A stretch of 38,069 nt of DNA from a virus (IMGVR_UViG_3300027771_001047:1-38069), one strand, 5' to 3'; shown: positions 1 to 9,426, counted from the first letter of the stretch. A program made the numbers and translations. The notes: generated from the sequence alone by a model not told the origin.

Positions 1-2
1 AC

Positions 3-221
3 TTTAAATATTTAAACAAGTATTGGGATAAAACAGTTAGTGTACATATAAATGACGACAACTTGTTAGAATCAATTCAACGGTTAGGTAACAGTCTTAT
101 TGATGAATTAGACGTTCCTATTGCAAGCAATCCATTAGATGCCCAGCAAAGTAAGTTCTTCAAAGCAGTATATCAACATCCGTCGAGGACAGATCATCAA
201 AGGTTTATAGAAAAGTTATGA
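3..221 (+). CDS. C-terminal end of an unidentified protein (5' truncated by window edge)
   Basis: An open frame runs in from the left edge and ends at TGA 219-221, giving the last 72 residues of a protein (ends ...HQRFIEKL). The stop overlaps the next gene's ATG in the ATGA arrangement that recurs through this operon, which argues that it is a real translated gene. The visible part is mixed charged and hydrophobic, with no cysteine motif or membrane segment. I do not recognise a family. By position it belongs to the same tailoring operon as the radical SAM gene that follows. Confidence 0.7.
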   Translation, partial: FKYLNKYWDKTVSVHINDDNLLESIQRLGNSLIDELDVPIASNPLDAQQSKFFKAVYQHPSRTDHQRFIEKL

Positions 222-1624
222 GCAACGAAACCGACAGAATACAAAATGTAAAAGACATTACTAATACTATAAGTCCTACTTTTTGTTTAGCCAAGTGGCA
301 TCACACTACAATTTATTTACATACCGGCGACACACACAGTTGTTATCATCCATCACCTCATCATATACCTCTTGAAGAAATTGAAAAAGATCCTTCGGCA
401 CTTCACAATACAATAGAAAAGAAAAAAGAACGTGCATTAATGTTAATAGGTGAACAGCCTAAAGGATGTCAGTACTGTTGGAATGTTGAAAAGCTTAGTG
501 ACACACATATTAGTGATAGACATGAGCGTAATGCAGGCATTTACAATCAACACAGACTAGAAGAAATTGTTAATAGTCCGTGGGACTTTAATATTAACCC
601 TGAATACATTGAATTAGCATTTAGTAATGAATGTAATTTTAAGTGCGGATACTGTCATCCTATGGCTAGTAGTTCATATGACGCAGAAATAAAGAAGCAT
701 GGTCCTATGCCAGTTAAAAATCACACATTAAATGTTGATTGGTTTAAACCTTATGCTGAAGATGAAAATCCTTACATAAAAGCTTGGTGGAAATGGTGGC
801 CAGAAGTAAGTAAAACACTAAACATTCTTCGTCTTACTGGCGGAGAGCCTCTAATGCATAAAAGCACTTGGAATTTATTTGAACGTTTAAAAGAAGATCC
901 TAAACCCCAATTAGAAATAAATTTGAATAGTAACCTTGGCATTAAAGAAGCAATGGTTAAAAGATTAGCAACAAATGTTAAAGAATTAAAAGATGATAAA
1001 AAGATTAAAAACTTTAAATTATTTTCTAGCTTAGATTCGTGGGGTGCTCGGGCAGAGTATATACGCACAGGATTAAAACTAGATTTATGGGAAAAGAATT
1101 TAAATCATTACATATCAATAACAAATGCTCCAGTTAGTATCATGTGTACATTTAATATTTTAAGTGTAACTTCGTTTACACAATTTTTACAGAAAATTTT
1201 AGATTGGCGAACACAGTATCAAGCAACAATGAATCCAGGAGGATATGGAAGACGTATTAGATTTGATACTCCTTATCTAAAAGAACCATTACAATACGAT
1301 ATGATGATATTGCCTAAGGAAGAATTTTTGCCGCACTTTGATAAAATATTAGAATTTATTAACGATAACAAAGATGACAACGATGCTACTAAGTTTACAG
1401 AACTAGAGTATCAAAAGTTTCGTCGTGTGCGTGATTACTTTGCTACAGCTAACTATGATGAAAAAAGAGTTAAAGAAGGTCGTATAGATTTTTATAATTG
1501 GTTTAATGAGTATGATCGTAGGCGCAATGTAAACTTTTTAGAAACGTTTCCTGAAATGGAAAACTTTTATAATCACTGCGGCGAATTAGCAGAAATTGCA
1601 AAGTCTCAACCAGAGTCAGATTAA
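218..1624 (+). CDS. Radical SAM protein, twitch/SPASM-like, phage type (paralogue of the gene at 7884)
   Basis: 468 residues. The canonical radical SAM cluster motif CX3CX2C (CNFKCGYC) lies at Cys139, Cys143 and Cys146, and the SAM-binding GGEP at about 208-211 (LTGGEPLM). Upstream, cysteines at 23, 42, 84 and 87 (SCYHP, GCQYCW) look like ligands of an auxiliary cluster, placed N-terminally. Such enzymes cleave SAM reductively to a 5'-deoxyadenosyl radical; the substrate here is unknown. The first 90 residues align without gaps to the protein at 7884, so the two arose by duplication. The start is ATG in an ATGA overlap with the preceding gene. Family call is firm; reaction unknown. Confidence 0.92.
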   Translation: MSNETDRIQNVKDITNTISPTFCLAKWHHTTIYLHTGDTHSCYHPSPHHIPLEEIEKDPSALHNTIEKKKERALMLIGEQPKGCQYCWNVEKLSDTHISDRHERNAGIYNQHRLEEIVNSPWDFNINPEYIELAFSNECNFKCGYCHPMASSSYDAEIKKHGPMPVKNHTLNVDWFKPYAEDENPYIKAWWKWWPEVSKTLNILRLTGGEPLMHKSTWNLFERLKEDPKPQLEINLNSNLGIKEAMVKRLATNVKELKDDKKIKNFKLFSSLDSWGARAEYIRTGLKLDLWEKNLNHYISITNAPVSIMCTFNILSVTSFTQFLQKILDWRTQYQATMNPGGYGRRIRFDTPYLKEPLQYDMMILPKEEFLPHFDKILEFINDNKDDNDATKFTELEYQKFRRVRDYFATANYDEKRVKEGRIDFYNWFNEYDRRRNVNFLETFPEMENFYNHCGELAEIAKSQPESD

Positions 1625-1638
1625 CGATATGTTTTACT

Positions 1639-1674
1639 ACTAAATACTATTATATGCTACTATAATAGAAAGGA
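1639..1674 (+). promoter_or_regulatory. Possible promoter and Shine-Dalgarno for the TTG-started gene at 1681
   Basis: The 56-base gap holds ACTAAATA (1639-1646, one mismatch to the late box NATAAATA) and TATAAT (1661-1666) without a good -35 box. GAAAGGA at 1668-1674 lies 6 bases before TTG 1681 and is the main argument for that start codon. The promoter assignment is weak. Confidence 0.35.
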
Positions 1675-1680
1675 CGTATA

Positions 1681-2415
1681 TTGGAACATGTAACAGACGT
1701 ATTTGGTACTGAAATCTTTAAGAACGCTTCTGAGTTTAAATCAGCTAAGCCAATACCTTTAGGTATTATGGATAACTTCCTCCCAAAAGATCTTGCACTA
1801 AGCATGTACAACGAAAGCCAAACTATTCCTGACGAGCATTGGAAGACGTTTACAAGAAACGGCAGCCATATGATGGAAGTAAATAAGATGGAGTTAGCGC
1901 CAATTGCGTTTAACACACTTAATTATTTTCATAGTTCAAATTTTTTAAAATTGCTTTCAGAGTATACAGGAATTACAGGACTAATTCCCGACCCGCATTT
2001 AATAGGTGCAGGCTATAGTAAAAGTTTTAACGGTGATATGCTAAACGTACATACTGATTTTAATTGGAACGATCAACTTCAATTACATAGAGTATTAACA
2101 TTTACTTTGTACTTGACACCTGATTGGCAAGTAGACTGGAAGGGTGCATTAGATTTTTATGATAATAAAAAAGAAAATATTGTAACAACTGTAGATACGT
2201 TGTTCAATAGATGTGTAATTTGGCAATATAATAGATTTGGATATCATGGTTATGCTGAACCAATAGAGTGTCCAGTAGATAAAAATAGAACAACTTTTAG
2301 GTTATTTTACTATACTAGTAACAGCACACATTTACCAGACGATCCACCTCACAGAAGTTTATATTGGATTGATGATATATCAAAAATACCTTATGATAAA
2401 AGGACACAAGAATGA
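1681..2415 (+). CDS. 2-oxoglutarate/Fe(II)-dependent oxygenase, prolyl-4-hydroxylase-like
   Basis: 244 residues. A double-stranded beta-helix iron site is readable: HTD (His124, Asp126), a distal His in FGYHG (His189), and an Arg about 14-18 residues later (R203/R207 in RTTFRLFYYT) for 2-oxoglutarate. The spacing fits the P4H-like 2OG-FeII_Oxy superfamily, which hydroxylates proteins, sugars or small molecules. It starts at TTG because a good GAAAGGA lies 6 bases upstream; the next in-frame ATG (residue 30) would cut into the conserved N-terminal strand. It overlaps the next gene by ATGA. Substrate unknown; placed before sugar-modifying genes. Confidence 0.85.
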   Translation: MEHVTDVFGTEIFKNASEFKSAKPIPLGIMDNFLPKDLALSMYNESQTIPDEHWKTFTRNGSHMMEVNKMELAPIAFNTLNYFHSSNFLKLLSEYTGITGLIPDPHLIGAGYSKSFNGDMLNVHTDFNWNDQLQLHRVLTFTLYLTPDWQVDWKGALDFYDNKKENIVTTVDTLFNRCVIWQYNRFGYHGYAEPIECPVDKNRTTFRLFYYTSNSTHLPDDPPHRSLYWIDDISKIPYDKRTQE

Positions 2416-3611
2416 AAATATATACTAAGACAGGAAAAACAAGCATGTATTTTGACAAAAGTATAGTAGAGGTTGTTCACTCTAGGCATCGCTTTGAGCA
2501 AGGATCAGTATTTTGGCATGATCAACATGACGCCGCGCAAAATCGTTTATATTTTAATGACTTTTTAGATTACTCTATATCTAAACACCTACGTCGTGAT
2601 CCTACTTCTAAAATTCTTTTATTTTACGGTGATGAGTATTTTAATAAACTTGACATAGAAATTATAGCTAAAGCTTTAATAGAAACAAAAGTACCAGCTA
2701 ATCAACTTTACATTATATGCATTGACGAAAACTTTAAAAAATGGGCTGGCGATATGTTTACTGAACTTGGATTGCCTAATGTAAATATTACTGTACTAAA
2801 TGTGTTAATGAAAAGAGTTGTTGCACCGCCACTAACACCTACACCAATGAAGTATAGGTTTAGTACTTTTAGTAGAAATTATCTTAAATTTAGATTACAA
2901 CTTTTTTGTGAGTTAATTAAAAAAGATATATTAAAAAACTTTGATTATACATTTAACAACATTATGCCTTATGGTGAAGTTATTACATTTTCACATGATG
3001 AGATGCTTACACATGCAGAAGAAATGGGCTACAGTCGTACTTCAGAATTAACTAACTGGATGTCTAAAGTGCCGTATACTTTAGAATCAACTAACCAATT
3101 TGGCAACGGCTGGCAAGATAAAATGGCAACAGGAATATACGATAAACTTGCATCAGCAGGTATTAGTGTTATAATAGAATCGCATTTTGATCCTTTTTGG
3201 AACTTTAAAGGTCATTCATACGAAGATTTTAGAAAATTTAGTCCTGCATTTCCAACAGAAAAAACATACAAAACTATAGGATGTACTAAACCGTTTATGG
3301 TAGTTTCTACCCCAGAATTCTTAAAAGAATTTAAACAACTGGGATATAAAACGTTTCATCCGTATATAGACGAAACATACGATACAATTGAAAATGACAA
3401 TGACCGTATGAAAGCAATTACGTCTGAAATAGAAAGACTATCGAATTTATCAGATCAAGAGTTTGCCGCAGTGGTTACAAAATGTACAAAGATTGCTAAC
3501 CACAATGCACAAGTTATGCAAACTAAGCAAGCAAACTATTCTTTTCCACTAGAATTTAAATGGGCAGAAGAAATAATGGTAGATACTTTTGCAAAACCTA
3601 GAGTAACATAA
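2412..3611 (+). CDS. Unidentified protein sharing a C-terminal domain with the gene at 4615; possibly glycosyltransferase-like
   Basis: 399 residues. I do not recognise the N-terminal half. The C-terminal third has a motif near residues 295-330 (KPFMVVSTPEFL, LGYKTFHPYIDETYD, then an RM.AI helix) that recurs in the protein encoded at 4615 (HPFIIAG, LGYKTFSPFIDESYD, RMAAI). That pattern resembles the donor-side half of GT-B-like or fucosyltransferase-like proteins seen in marine phages, which is inference. No signal peptide or membrane helix. It is translationally coupled to the oxygenase before it and lies 1 base from the epimerase after it, which supports a carbohydrate role. Confidence 0.75.
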   Translation: MKIYTKTGKTSMYFDKSIVEVVHSRHRFEQGSVFWHDQHDAAQNRLYFNDFLDYSISKHLRRDPTSKILLFYGDEYFNKLDIEIIAKALIETKVPANQLYIICIDENFKKWAGDMFTELGLPNVNITVLNVLMKRVVAPPLTPTPMKYRFSTFSRNYLKFRLQLFCELIKKDILKNFDYTFNNIMPYGEVITFSHDEMLTHAEEMGYSRTSELTNWMSKVPYTLESTNQFGNGWQDKMATGIYDKLASAGISVIIESHFDPFWNFKGHSYEDFRKFSPAFPTEKTYKTIGCTKPFMVVSTPEFLKEFKQLGYKTFHPYIDETYDTIENDNDRMKAITSEIERLSNLSDQEFAAVVTKCTKIANHNAQVMQTKQANYSFPLEFKWAEEIMVDTFAKPRVT

Positions 3612-3612
3612 T

Positions 3613-4614
3613 ATGCACATTTTTATAACAGGTATAGCTGGCTTTTTAGGAAGCCATTTAGCAGATCGCATGATTGAATTAGGTCATGAAGTTTCAGGCA
3701 ATGATACTCTTATCGGCGGCTATGAAGATAATGTAAATCACAAAGCTACTTTATACAAAGTAGATTGTTGTGATAGAGAGCGCATGGCTGACATAATGAA
3801 AGGCGTTGATATTGTTGTACATACTGCTGCAACTGCTCACGAAGGACTAAGTGTAGTAAGTCCAGATTTTATTACTAAAAATATATTTCAAGCAACTGTA
3901 GCTACAGTTAGTGCAGCACTAGAAAATAAAGTAAAACGATTTGTGTATTGCACTAGTATGGCACGATACGGCGGACAAACAATTCCATTTCATGAAGAAC
4001 AAACTCCTGCGCCAGTTGATCCTTACGGCATTGCAAAAGTAGCAGGCGAACAGGTATTAATAACACTTAGCGAAGTGCATGGAATGGAGTGGAATATTGC
4101 TGTTCCTCATAATATAGTTGGACCAAGGCAACGATATGATGATCCGTTTCGTAATGTAATGAGTATAATGATTAATAGAAACTTACAAAGCAATCCTTCT
4201 ATTATATACGGTGACGGCTTACAAACAAGATGTTTTAGTTATGTTGATGATTGTATACAGTGTCTTGAAAAACTTACATTAGATAAAACTATTATAAACC
4301 AAATTATAAATATTGGACCAGATGAAGGAACAATTACTATTAAAGATCTAGCAAAACTTGTAGCTAACAAAACAGGCTGTAACTTAGATCCTATACATGT
4401 AGATGATAGGCCTCAAGAAGTTAAACATGCAATGTGTAGTGCAAACAAAGCAAGAGAACTTTTAAATTATAAAACAACAACTACTTTAGAAACAGCAGTT
4501 GAACACACAGTTCAATATATTAAGAACCGCGGCACAAAGCCTTTTGATTATACTTTTCCTTTAGAAATAGTAAATTCTAGGACACCCAAAACGTGGACAG
4601 ACAGGTTAATTTAA
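3613..4614 (+). CDS. NAD-dependent nucleotide-sugar epimerase/dehydratase (extended SDR)
   Basis: 333 residues, the usual length for GalE/WcaG-type extended short-chain dehydrogenases. The Rossmann glycine motif GIAGFLG is at residues 7-13. The catalytic set is a Thr/Ser at 114-115 (CTSMARYG) and YxxxK at Tyr138-Lys142 (PYGIAK). The C-terminal half carries the expected substrate-domain features, including GDGLQTR and VDDC. Such enzymes epimerise, dehydrate or reduce NDP-hexoses in the cytosol. It sits directly between two genes that share a glycosyltransferase-like domain, so it probably makes or alters the sugar they use. The exact sugar cannot be told. Confidence 0.93.
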   Translation: MHIFITGIAGFLGSHLADRMIELGHEVSGNDTLIGGYEDNVNHKATLYKVDCCDRERMADIMKGVDIVVHTAATAHEGLSVVSPDFITKNIFQATVATVSAALENKVKRFVYCTSMARYGGQTIPFHEEQTPAPVDPYGIAKVAGEQVLITLSEVHGMEWNIAVPHNIVGPRQRYDDPFRNVMSIMINRNLQSNPSIIYGDGLQTRCFSYVDDCIQCLEKLTLDKTIINQIINIGPDEGTITIKDLAKLVANKTGCNLDPIHVDDRPQEVKHAMCSANKARELLNYKTTTTLETAVEHTVQYIKNRGTKPFDYTFPLEIVNSRTPKTWTDRLI

Positions 4615-5943
4615 ATGCATTTTACTTTCGACACTTTAGACTATGGTGGTCAATTTCAGACTGTGCCAAGAAACTTAACTAACTGTAGAGATAAAAATCT
4701 ATCAGGTATTTCTAGATTTACTCCTAGTCCTATAGTAATTGGATTTATGCTACACAGCGATAAGTCTGGCCATACATTTGGATCAACACATGAACGCGGC
4801 CAAATTCATGTTATTGCTACTGGTGTTGCACATGCTCCGTGGGATTGGTGCGGACCTGATAGTATAGGACAAGGATTTAATAACGATGTTCGTAATAGAA
4901 AAAGTTTATTTGATTATCTAACTAAAAAACAACGTAAAGCATTGCGCAAGGGCGGAGCATACTTATTAATAGATCAATCTCATGAAGGGTATCAAACTAA
5001 ATGGTTATGGAGTTGGTTCCATAACAATTGTAAAACTCATAATATTAATCCTAAACAAATTATATATGTTACTGGCAACTTAGATTGCACAGACCAGTAT
5101 AACACTTGGGCAGACAGTTATGCATTAGAAGATAGAATATTAACAATTCCTTATCCCCATTTTGAACCTGTAATTTCTAATATATTAAACGACAACTTAG
5201 AAAAGTATCCAACATTTGAACAGCAGTTAGAATACAAACTAGCTAACATAGATACTATAAAAACTTACAGTGCTTTACAAAAACGTCCAAGAGCACATCG
5301 TGCTTGGTTCTTTAAACATCTATCTGATGCTAACTTATTAGAACATGGCATAAACAGCATGAATGCGTTTCGTATTGAGAATACAAATTACGAAGGTAAA
5401 ATAATGACAGAGGACGAGTATAGATCTGTAATACACCAGCTACCTATGTTACCCCCAACTGTTGGAATAAAAGGATTAAAAACGTTCGCTTCAGATGATT
5501 GCGCACATTATTTAGAAAAATTTAATGAAGAAACAATGTTAGATACATGGCTAACTGTTGTTAGTGAAGCGTCATTTGGCGAAAGCGAAAACGAATGCTT
5601 TATTAGTGAAAAGACATTTAAGCCTATAGCATGCAATCATCCTTTTATAATAGCAGGTAATCAAGGATCGTTGCATCGATTAAGAGAATTAGGATATAAA
5701 ACATTTAGTCCGTTTATTGATGAAAGTTATGACAGTCTACCTACATGGCAACGAATGGCAGCAATTACAGTAGAGCTAACTAGAATAAACAATATGTCTA
5801 TCAACGAAAAAATAGAATGGTATCAAGGCATGCAGGAAATTTTAGATCATAATTATAAACTTCTAAAATTTAAGTCTCACTTTGAAAGCATATCGTCATA
5901 TTCAAACATTATAGAAAAATACACTACGAGTAGGAATAATTAA
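4615..5943 (+). CDS. Unidentified protein with C-terminal 'EKTFKP...LGYKTF' domain; possibly glycosyltransferase-like
   Basis: 442 residues, ATG immediately after the epimerase stop. The C-terminal part has SEKTFKPIACNHPF, a LRELGYKTFSPFIDESYD stretch and an RMAAI helix at about residues 335-385, matching the C-terminus of the protein from 2412. The EKTFKP...HPF pattern is reminiscent of the nucleotide-sugar site of GT-B-fold transferases; this is family resemblance, not proof. The N-terminal 280 residues are unfamiliar, with several Trp-rich stretches. It overlaps the next gene by one base (TAATG). Confidence 0.75.
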   Translation: MHFTFDTLDYGGQFQTVPRNLTNCRDKNLSGISRFTPSPIVIGFMLHSDKSGHTFGSTHERGQIHVIATGVAHAPWDWCGPDSIGQGFNNDVRNRKSLFDYLTKKQRKALRKGGAYLLIDQSHEGYQTKWLWSWFHNNCKTHNINPKQIIYVTGNLDCTDQYNTWADSYALEDRILTIPYPHFEPVISNILNDNLEKYPTFEQQLEYKLANIDTIKTYSALQKRPRAHRAWFFKHLSDANLLEHGINSMNAFRIENTNYEGKIMTEDEYRSVIHQLPMLPPTVGIKGLKTFASDDCAHYLEKFNEETMLDTWLTVVSEASFGESENECFISEKTFKPIACNHPFIIAGNQGSLHRLRELGYKTFSPFIDESYDSLPTWQRMAAITVELTRINNMSINEKIEWYQGMQEILDHNYKLLKFKSHFESISSYSNIIEKYTTSRNN

Positions 5944-6968
5944 TGTATCAAGTACAAGTTAATGAAATAAACAAAAAACTAAACAATAATAAAAAGGCTA
6001 TTATTGCAATAGGTTGCTCTTTTGTACAAGGGCAAGGTGCAGTTGATGACGAGTTATATAATACATACAACTGGAAGTTTACCGAAGGCGAGCCGCTTAC
6101 AATGCAGGCTTCGCCTAAAGAAAGAAAACGTTTAATAAAAAGGCACAGAGGCCTTGTTGGCACTGACTTTGCAGGTAAATTAGATTTTACTATGATGGAG
6201 TATAAAAATTCATTTGTTAATGTACTGTGTGAAAAATACTTTACTGGCGATTACACTCCAATTAATTTAGGAATGAGAGGATGTGGAAACCGTGCTTCGA
6301 TTAAAGAATTATATATGTATCCTGATCTTGATTTGCATAAAGCAGAGGAAATTATAGTTATATATTGCCCAAGCGGTTTGGAAAGATTTGATTTTATTAA
6401 TGACCAAGCAACTGATCATTTTAATTGGAAATGTATGTGGCCTGCTAGTGACCGTGACGGGATGCCAGAGGGCGGTAGAAAGCAGTTATGGACAGGTTAT
6501 GCTAACGAACTGTCAAGTCCTAAATTTGAAATAATGGAGCAACTTGCCCACGTACAAGAGTTAATAACATGGTGCAAAGCTAATAACGCAAAATTAATAG
6601 TTACACCAGGCTTTGATAGAAGATATGATAAAGATTATTTTACAGAATGTCTATCACAGCATGTTAGTCGAAACGAAGATGGCATGACAGTATCTAAACG
6701 TTTAGGCGGAATTATAAAAGGCGCTAGTGATAAAACACATTTAATAGATTTATTTCCATGGGACTCAATGTTTGAGCCAGGCGGATATACTACTTTTATA
6801 GACTTAGTGCTATCAAAAGAACTAACATTACAAGATAAACAAGATCATTACTGTCAGTTTTTAGGACGCGGCAGTCCAGACGGATGGGTAACACCGTGTT
6901 CGCATCCTAGCCAGAAGGCGCATGATTTGTTCGCAAATCAATTATATACACATATAACTAAGGACTAA
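5943..6968 (+). CDS. SGNH/GDSL-type hydrolase-like protein
   Basis: 341 residues. Block I is GCSFVQGQG with the probable nucleophile Ser26, block II is NLGMRGCGN near residues 112-120 (oxyanion Gly and Asn), and the C-terminal HPS motif near residue 320 would provide the catalytic His. SGNH enzymes are esterases, lipases or acetyl-esterases, often acting on O-acetylated polysaccharides. No signal peptide is visible, so it acts in the cytosol or is carried on the particle. It is one of two tandem SGNH genes beside sugar genes, which suggests acyl or acetyl removal or transfer on a glycan. Confidence 0.82.
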   Translation: MYQVQVNEINKKLNNNKKAIIAIGCSFVQGQGAVDDELYNTYNWKFTEGEPLTMQASPKERKRLIKRHRGLVGTDFAGKLDFTMMEYKNSFVNVLCEKYFTGDYTPINLGMRGCGNRASIKELYMYPDLDLHKAEEIIVIYCPSGLERFDFINDQATDHFNWKCMWPASDRDGMPEGGRKQLWTGYANELSSPKFEIMEQLAHVQELITWCKANNAKLIVTPGFDRRYDKDYFTECLSQHVSRNEDGMTVSKRLGGIIKGASDKTHLIDLFPWDSMFEPGGYTTFIDLVLSKELTLQDKQDHYCQFLGRGSPDGWVTPCSHPSQKAHDLFANQLYTHITKD

Positions 6969-6972
6969 CAAG

Positions 6973-7887
6973 ATGGGCAAAAAACAAAGAAGACTATTAG
7001 AAAGGTTTAATATCCTTAGTCCCCCAGTGCAAGAACCAACCCCTAGAGAAGGACCTCTTGGAGATGATGCATTACCTTTTTATATAAATGATCCTAAAAG
7101 GCCATTTACCTTTAAACCCCAATCTGCCAAGCCTAATTTTATTCCTGAACTTGCTGGCACATTTAAAGAAATGGATGGCGACAGGTTCGAAAGTCTTGAA
7201 AAGAATAAAAAAATAAAAGAGAATAACCCTGAATGGCTCTATCATACCAAAGAAGTTAGATACACTACAAATAGAGATGGATATCGAACTTATGAATGGG
7301 ATAAAGTAGATTGGCCAAACGCTATTGTAATATTTGGGTGTTCGTGTACTTATGGAATTGGTGTTGATGACGATCATACATTATCAGCATACTTAGAAAA
7401 ATATTCAGGCAGACAAGTAGTTAACTTAGGAGTAGGTGGCGGCTCAAATAGTTTAATGTTACAAAACAATCTTAACTTACTAGAAAACTTTGGCACACCG
7501 TATGCTGTAGTTAACAATTGGAGTACTTCGGATCGTTTTGAATTCTTTGGTAAACATAACCCTTACCATGCAGGTCCATGGGACGGTCTACAAGTTAATG
7601 GCCCAAGACTAGACAAAGGACCAAGTGATATGATTGATATTGAACAATTATGGAAAAATACTTTTGCAGATCCGTCCCACGAAGCAGGACTTTCATTTTA
7701 CGAAGGACAAATGGGCAAATGGTTATGGGAAGGTAGATGTAAATATGCCAGTATATCATTTTTTTCGGGAAGTCCCTTACATCTTGACAAACAATTTATG
7801 ATTGATAATCAAGCTAGAGATTGTATTCACCCTGGTCTAGGTAATTATAAAGAAATAGCAAAATATTTATGGAAAAGGTTTAAATGA
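6973..7887 (+). CDS. Second SGNH/GDSL-type hydrolase-like protein
   Basis: 304 residues. Block I is FGCSCTYGIG with Ser124, block II NLGVGGGSN at about residues 155-163, and the terminal His motif IHPGLGNY near residue 289. Compared with the gene before it, this protein has an extra N-terminal stretch of about 110 residues rich in Pro, Lys and Asp and has lost the long insertions, so it is a separate paralogue and not a broken half. It follows its neighbour by 4 bases and overlaps the radical SAM gene at 7884 by ATGA. Confidence 0.82.
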   Translation: MGKKQRRLLERFNILSPPVQEPTPREGPLGDDALPFYINDPKRPFTFKPQSAKPNFIPELAGTFKEMDGDRFESLEKNKKIKENNPEWLYHTKEVRYTTNRDGYRTYEWDKVDWPNAIVIFGCSCTYGIGVDDDHTLSAYLEKYSGRQVVNLGVGGGSNSLMLQNNLNLLENFGTPYAVVNNWSTSDRFEFFGKHNPYHAGPWDGLQVNGPRLDKGPSDMIDIEQLWKNTFADPSHEAGLSFYEGQMGKWLWEGRCKYASISFFSGSPLHLDKQFMIDNQARDCIHPGLGNYKEIAKYLWKRFK

Positions 7888-9401
7888 GCGATTATAACGA
7901 ATCAGCAGATATTGCTGAAAATCAACTAAAACGTATTTCACCAAGTATGTGCTACGCTAAGTGGTCTCAAATGTCTATGCATTTAACTAACGGTACTACA
8001 CACAGTTGTTATCATCCTCCGTTACATAAAATTGATGTTAAAGAAATAGTAGACAATCCAAGTGCGTTACATAACACTAAACAAAAAAAGAAAGAACGCA
8101 AACAAATGCTTGCAGGCGAAAGACCTGAGGGCTGTTCTTATTGCTGGAAGATTGAAGACCAAGGCGGGCGTAGTGATAGGATTTATCGCAGCGGAGAGCA
8201 ATGGGCACAAAATTCTAAAACTGATATAATTGAATCGTTAGACACTGGTGACGTTACACCTCGTTATGTAGAAGTAAACTTTAACCAAGCATGTAATTTA
8301 AAATGTTCATATTGTTCTCCGCACCTTAGTACTGCTTGGGAAGAAGAAGTTAATAAGTTTGGTCCTTACAACATTATAGATAATAAAGGTAAATCTGCTC
8401 AACATAATAATATTGAGTATCTAGCAAAAGATGGATTAATGCCACTAAAGGGTAAGCAAGCAGATAATCCGTATGTAACAGCATTTTGGAAATGGTGGCC
8501 TGACTTATATAAGAAACTTGAAGTATTTCGTATTACAGGTGGTGAGCCTCTAATGGATGTTAACACGTTTAAAGTACTTGACTACATCTATGAAAATCCT
8601 AACGCATGGTTAGAAGTTAGTGTAACTAGTAACTTTTGTCCTCCTAAATCTGAGCTAATGACTAAGTTTATTAACAAACTAAAGAAGTTAGAAGAAATAC
8701 AAATTTGGAAAGATGATGAACGCTTTAATCCTGGATCAGGTAACAACTGGTATGTTAATATGGCATTGAAAAATGTTGCTGTATTTGTTAGTGTTGATTC
8801 TGTAGGCGAGCAAGCTGAGTATATTAGAACTGGATTAGACTATAGTGTTATGCAAACTAATGTAGACACATTCTTAGCAGAAACTACTAACACAACAATG
8901 ACATTTATTAATACTTTTAATGCGCTAAGTGTACCTAAGTTTAAAAACTTTTTAGAATATATTCTTTCATTAAGGGCTGAATATAGCAGAGATGCCCAAG
9001 GAATCAAATATGTTCCTATACACGACCCTTACAACACACATGACGATTATGAAATACATCCGCGTCAGCGCATTTGGTTTGATATTCCGCTATTAAGAAA
9101 TCCAGCATGGCAGGCAATACATATTTTACCAGAAGAATTTGATCATTACCTAGTAGATGCAATTGCATTTATGAAAGCAAATGCAAATACTGATAATTTT
9201 ATAGGATTTTATGACTTTGAAATTGAAAAGGCTGAACGTAACTTAGCAGCGTTACAAGCAAGGAATTTAAGTAGTCCTGAGGCACTTGATAGAAACCGCC
9301 ACAACTTAGTTAAGTATTTTGATCAACATGACAAACGTCGAGAAACTAATTTTTTAGAAACGTTTCCTGAATTTACTGATCTTTATAATAATTACTCTTG
9401 A
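7884..9401 (+). CDS. Radical SAM protein, twitch/SPASM-like (paralogue of the gene at 218)
   Basis: 505 residues. CX3CX2C (CNLKCSYC) is at Cys137, Cys141 and Cys144 and GGEPLM at about residues 220-225. The N-terminal block with Cys23, Cys42 (SCYHP), Cys84 and Cys87 (GCSYCW) aligns residue for residue with the protein from 218, and the C-terminal ENFLETFPE-type ending is also shared. It is longer than its paralogue, mainly through an insertion after the cluster motif. Its TGA stop (9399-9401) lies inside the -35 box of the next promoter. Confidence 0.92.
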   Translation: MSDYNESADIAENQLKRISPSMCYAKWSQMSMHLTNGTTHSCYHPPLHKIDVKEIVDNPSALHNTKQKKKERKQMLAGERPEGCSYCWKIEDQGGRSDRIYRSGEQWAQNSKTDIIESLDTGDVTPRYVEVNFNQACNLKCSYCSPHLSTAWEEEVNKFGPYNIIDNKGKSAQHNNIEYLAKDGLMPLKGKQADNPYVTAFWKWWPDLYKKLEVFRITGGEPLMDVNTFKVLDYIYENPNAWLEVSVTSNFCPPKSELMTKFINKLKKLEEIQIWKDDERFNPGSGNNWYVNMALKNVAVFVSVDSVGEQAEYIRTGLDYSVMQTNVDTFLAETTNTTMTFINTFNALSVPKFKNFLEYILSLRAEYSRDAQGIKYVPIHDPYNTHDDYEIHPRQRIWFDIPLLRNPAWQAIHILPEEFDHYLVDAIAFMKANANTDNFIGFYDFEIEKAERNLAALQARNLSSPEALDRNRHNLVKYFDQHDKRRETNFLETFPEFTDLYNNYS

Positions 9402-9426
9402 CAAACAAACTAATAGGTGCTATAAT
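9398..9426 (+). promoter_or_regulatory. Strong sigma70-type promoter (consensus -35, 17-base spacer, extended -10)
   Basis: TTGACA at 9398-9403, a 17-base spacer, then TATAAT at 9421-9426 preceded by TGC (extended -10). Both hexamers are perfect consensus for the bacterial housekeeping sigma factor. Initiation 6-7 bases past the -10 box would fall at about 9432-9434, on the ATG of the next gene. It would drive the run of genes from 9432 to 15525 as an early or middle transcript. Confidence 0.85.

Noticed and set aside
5943-7887. The two SGNH genes as one gene broken by a frameshift
   Set aside because: Each has its own block I, block II and C-terminal His motif, so they are two complete genes.
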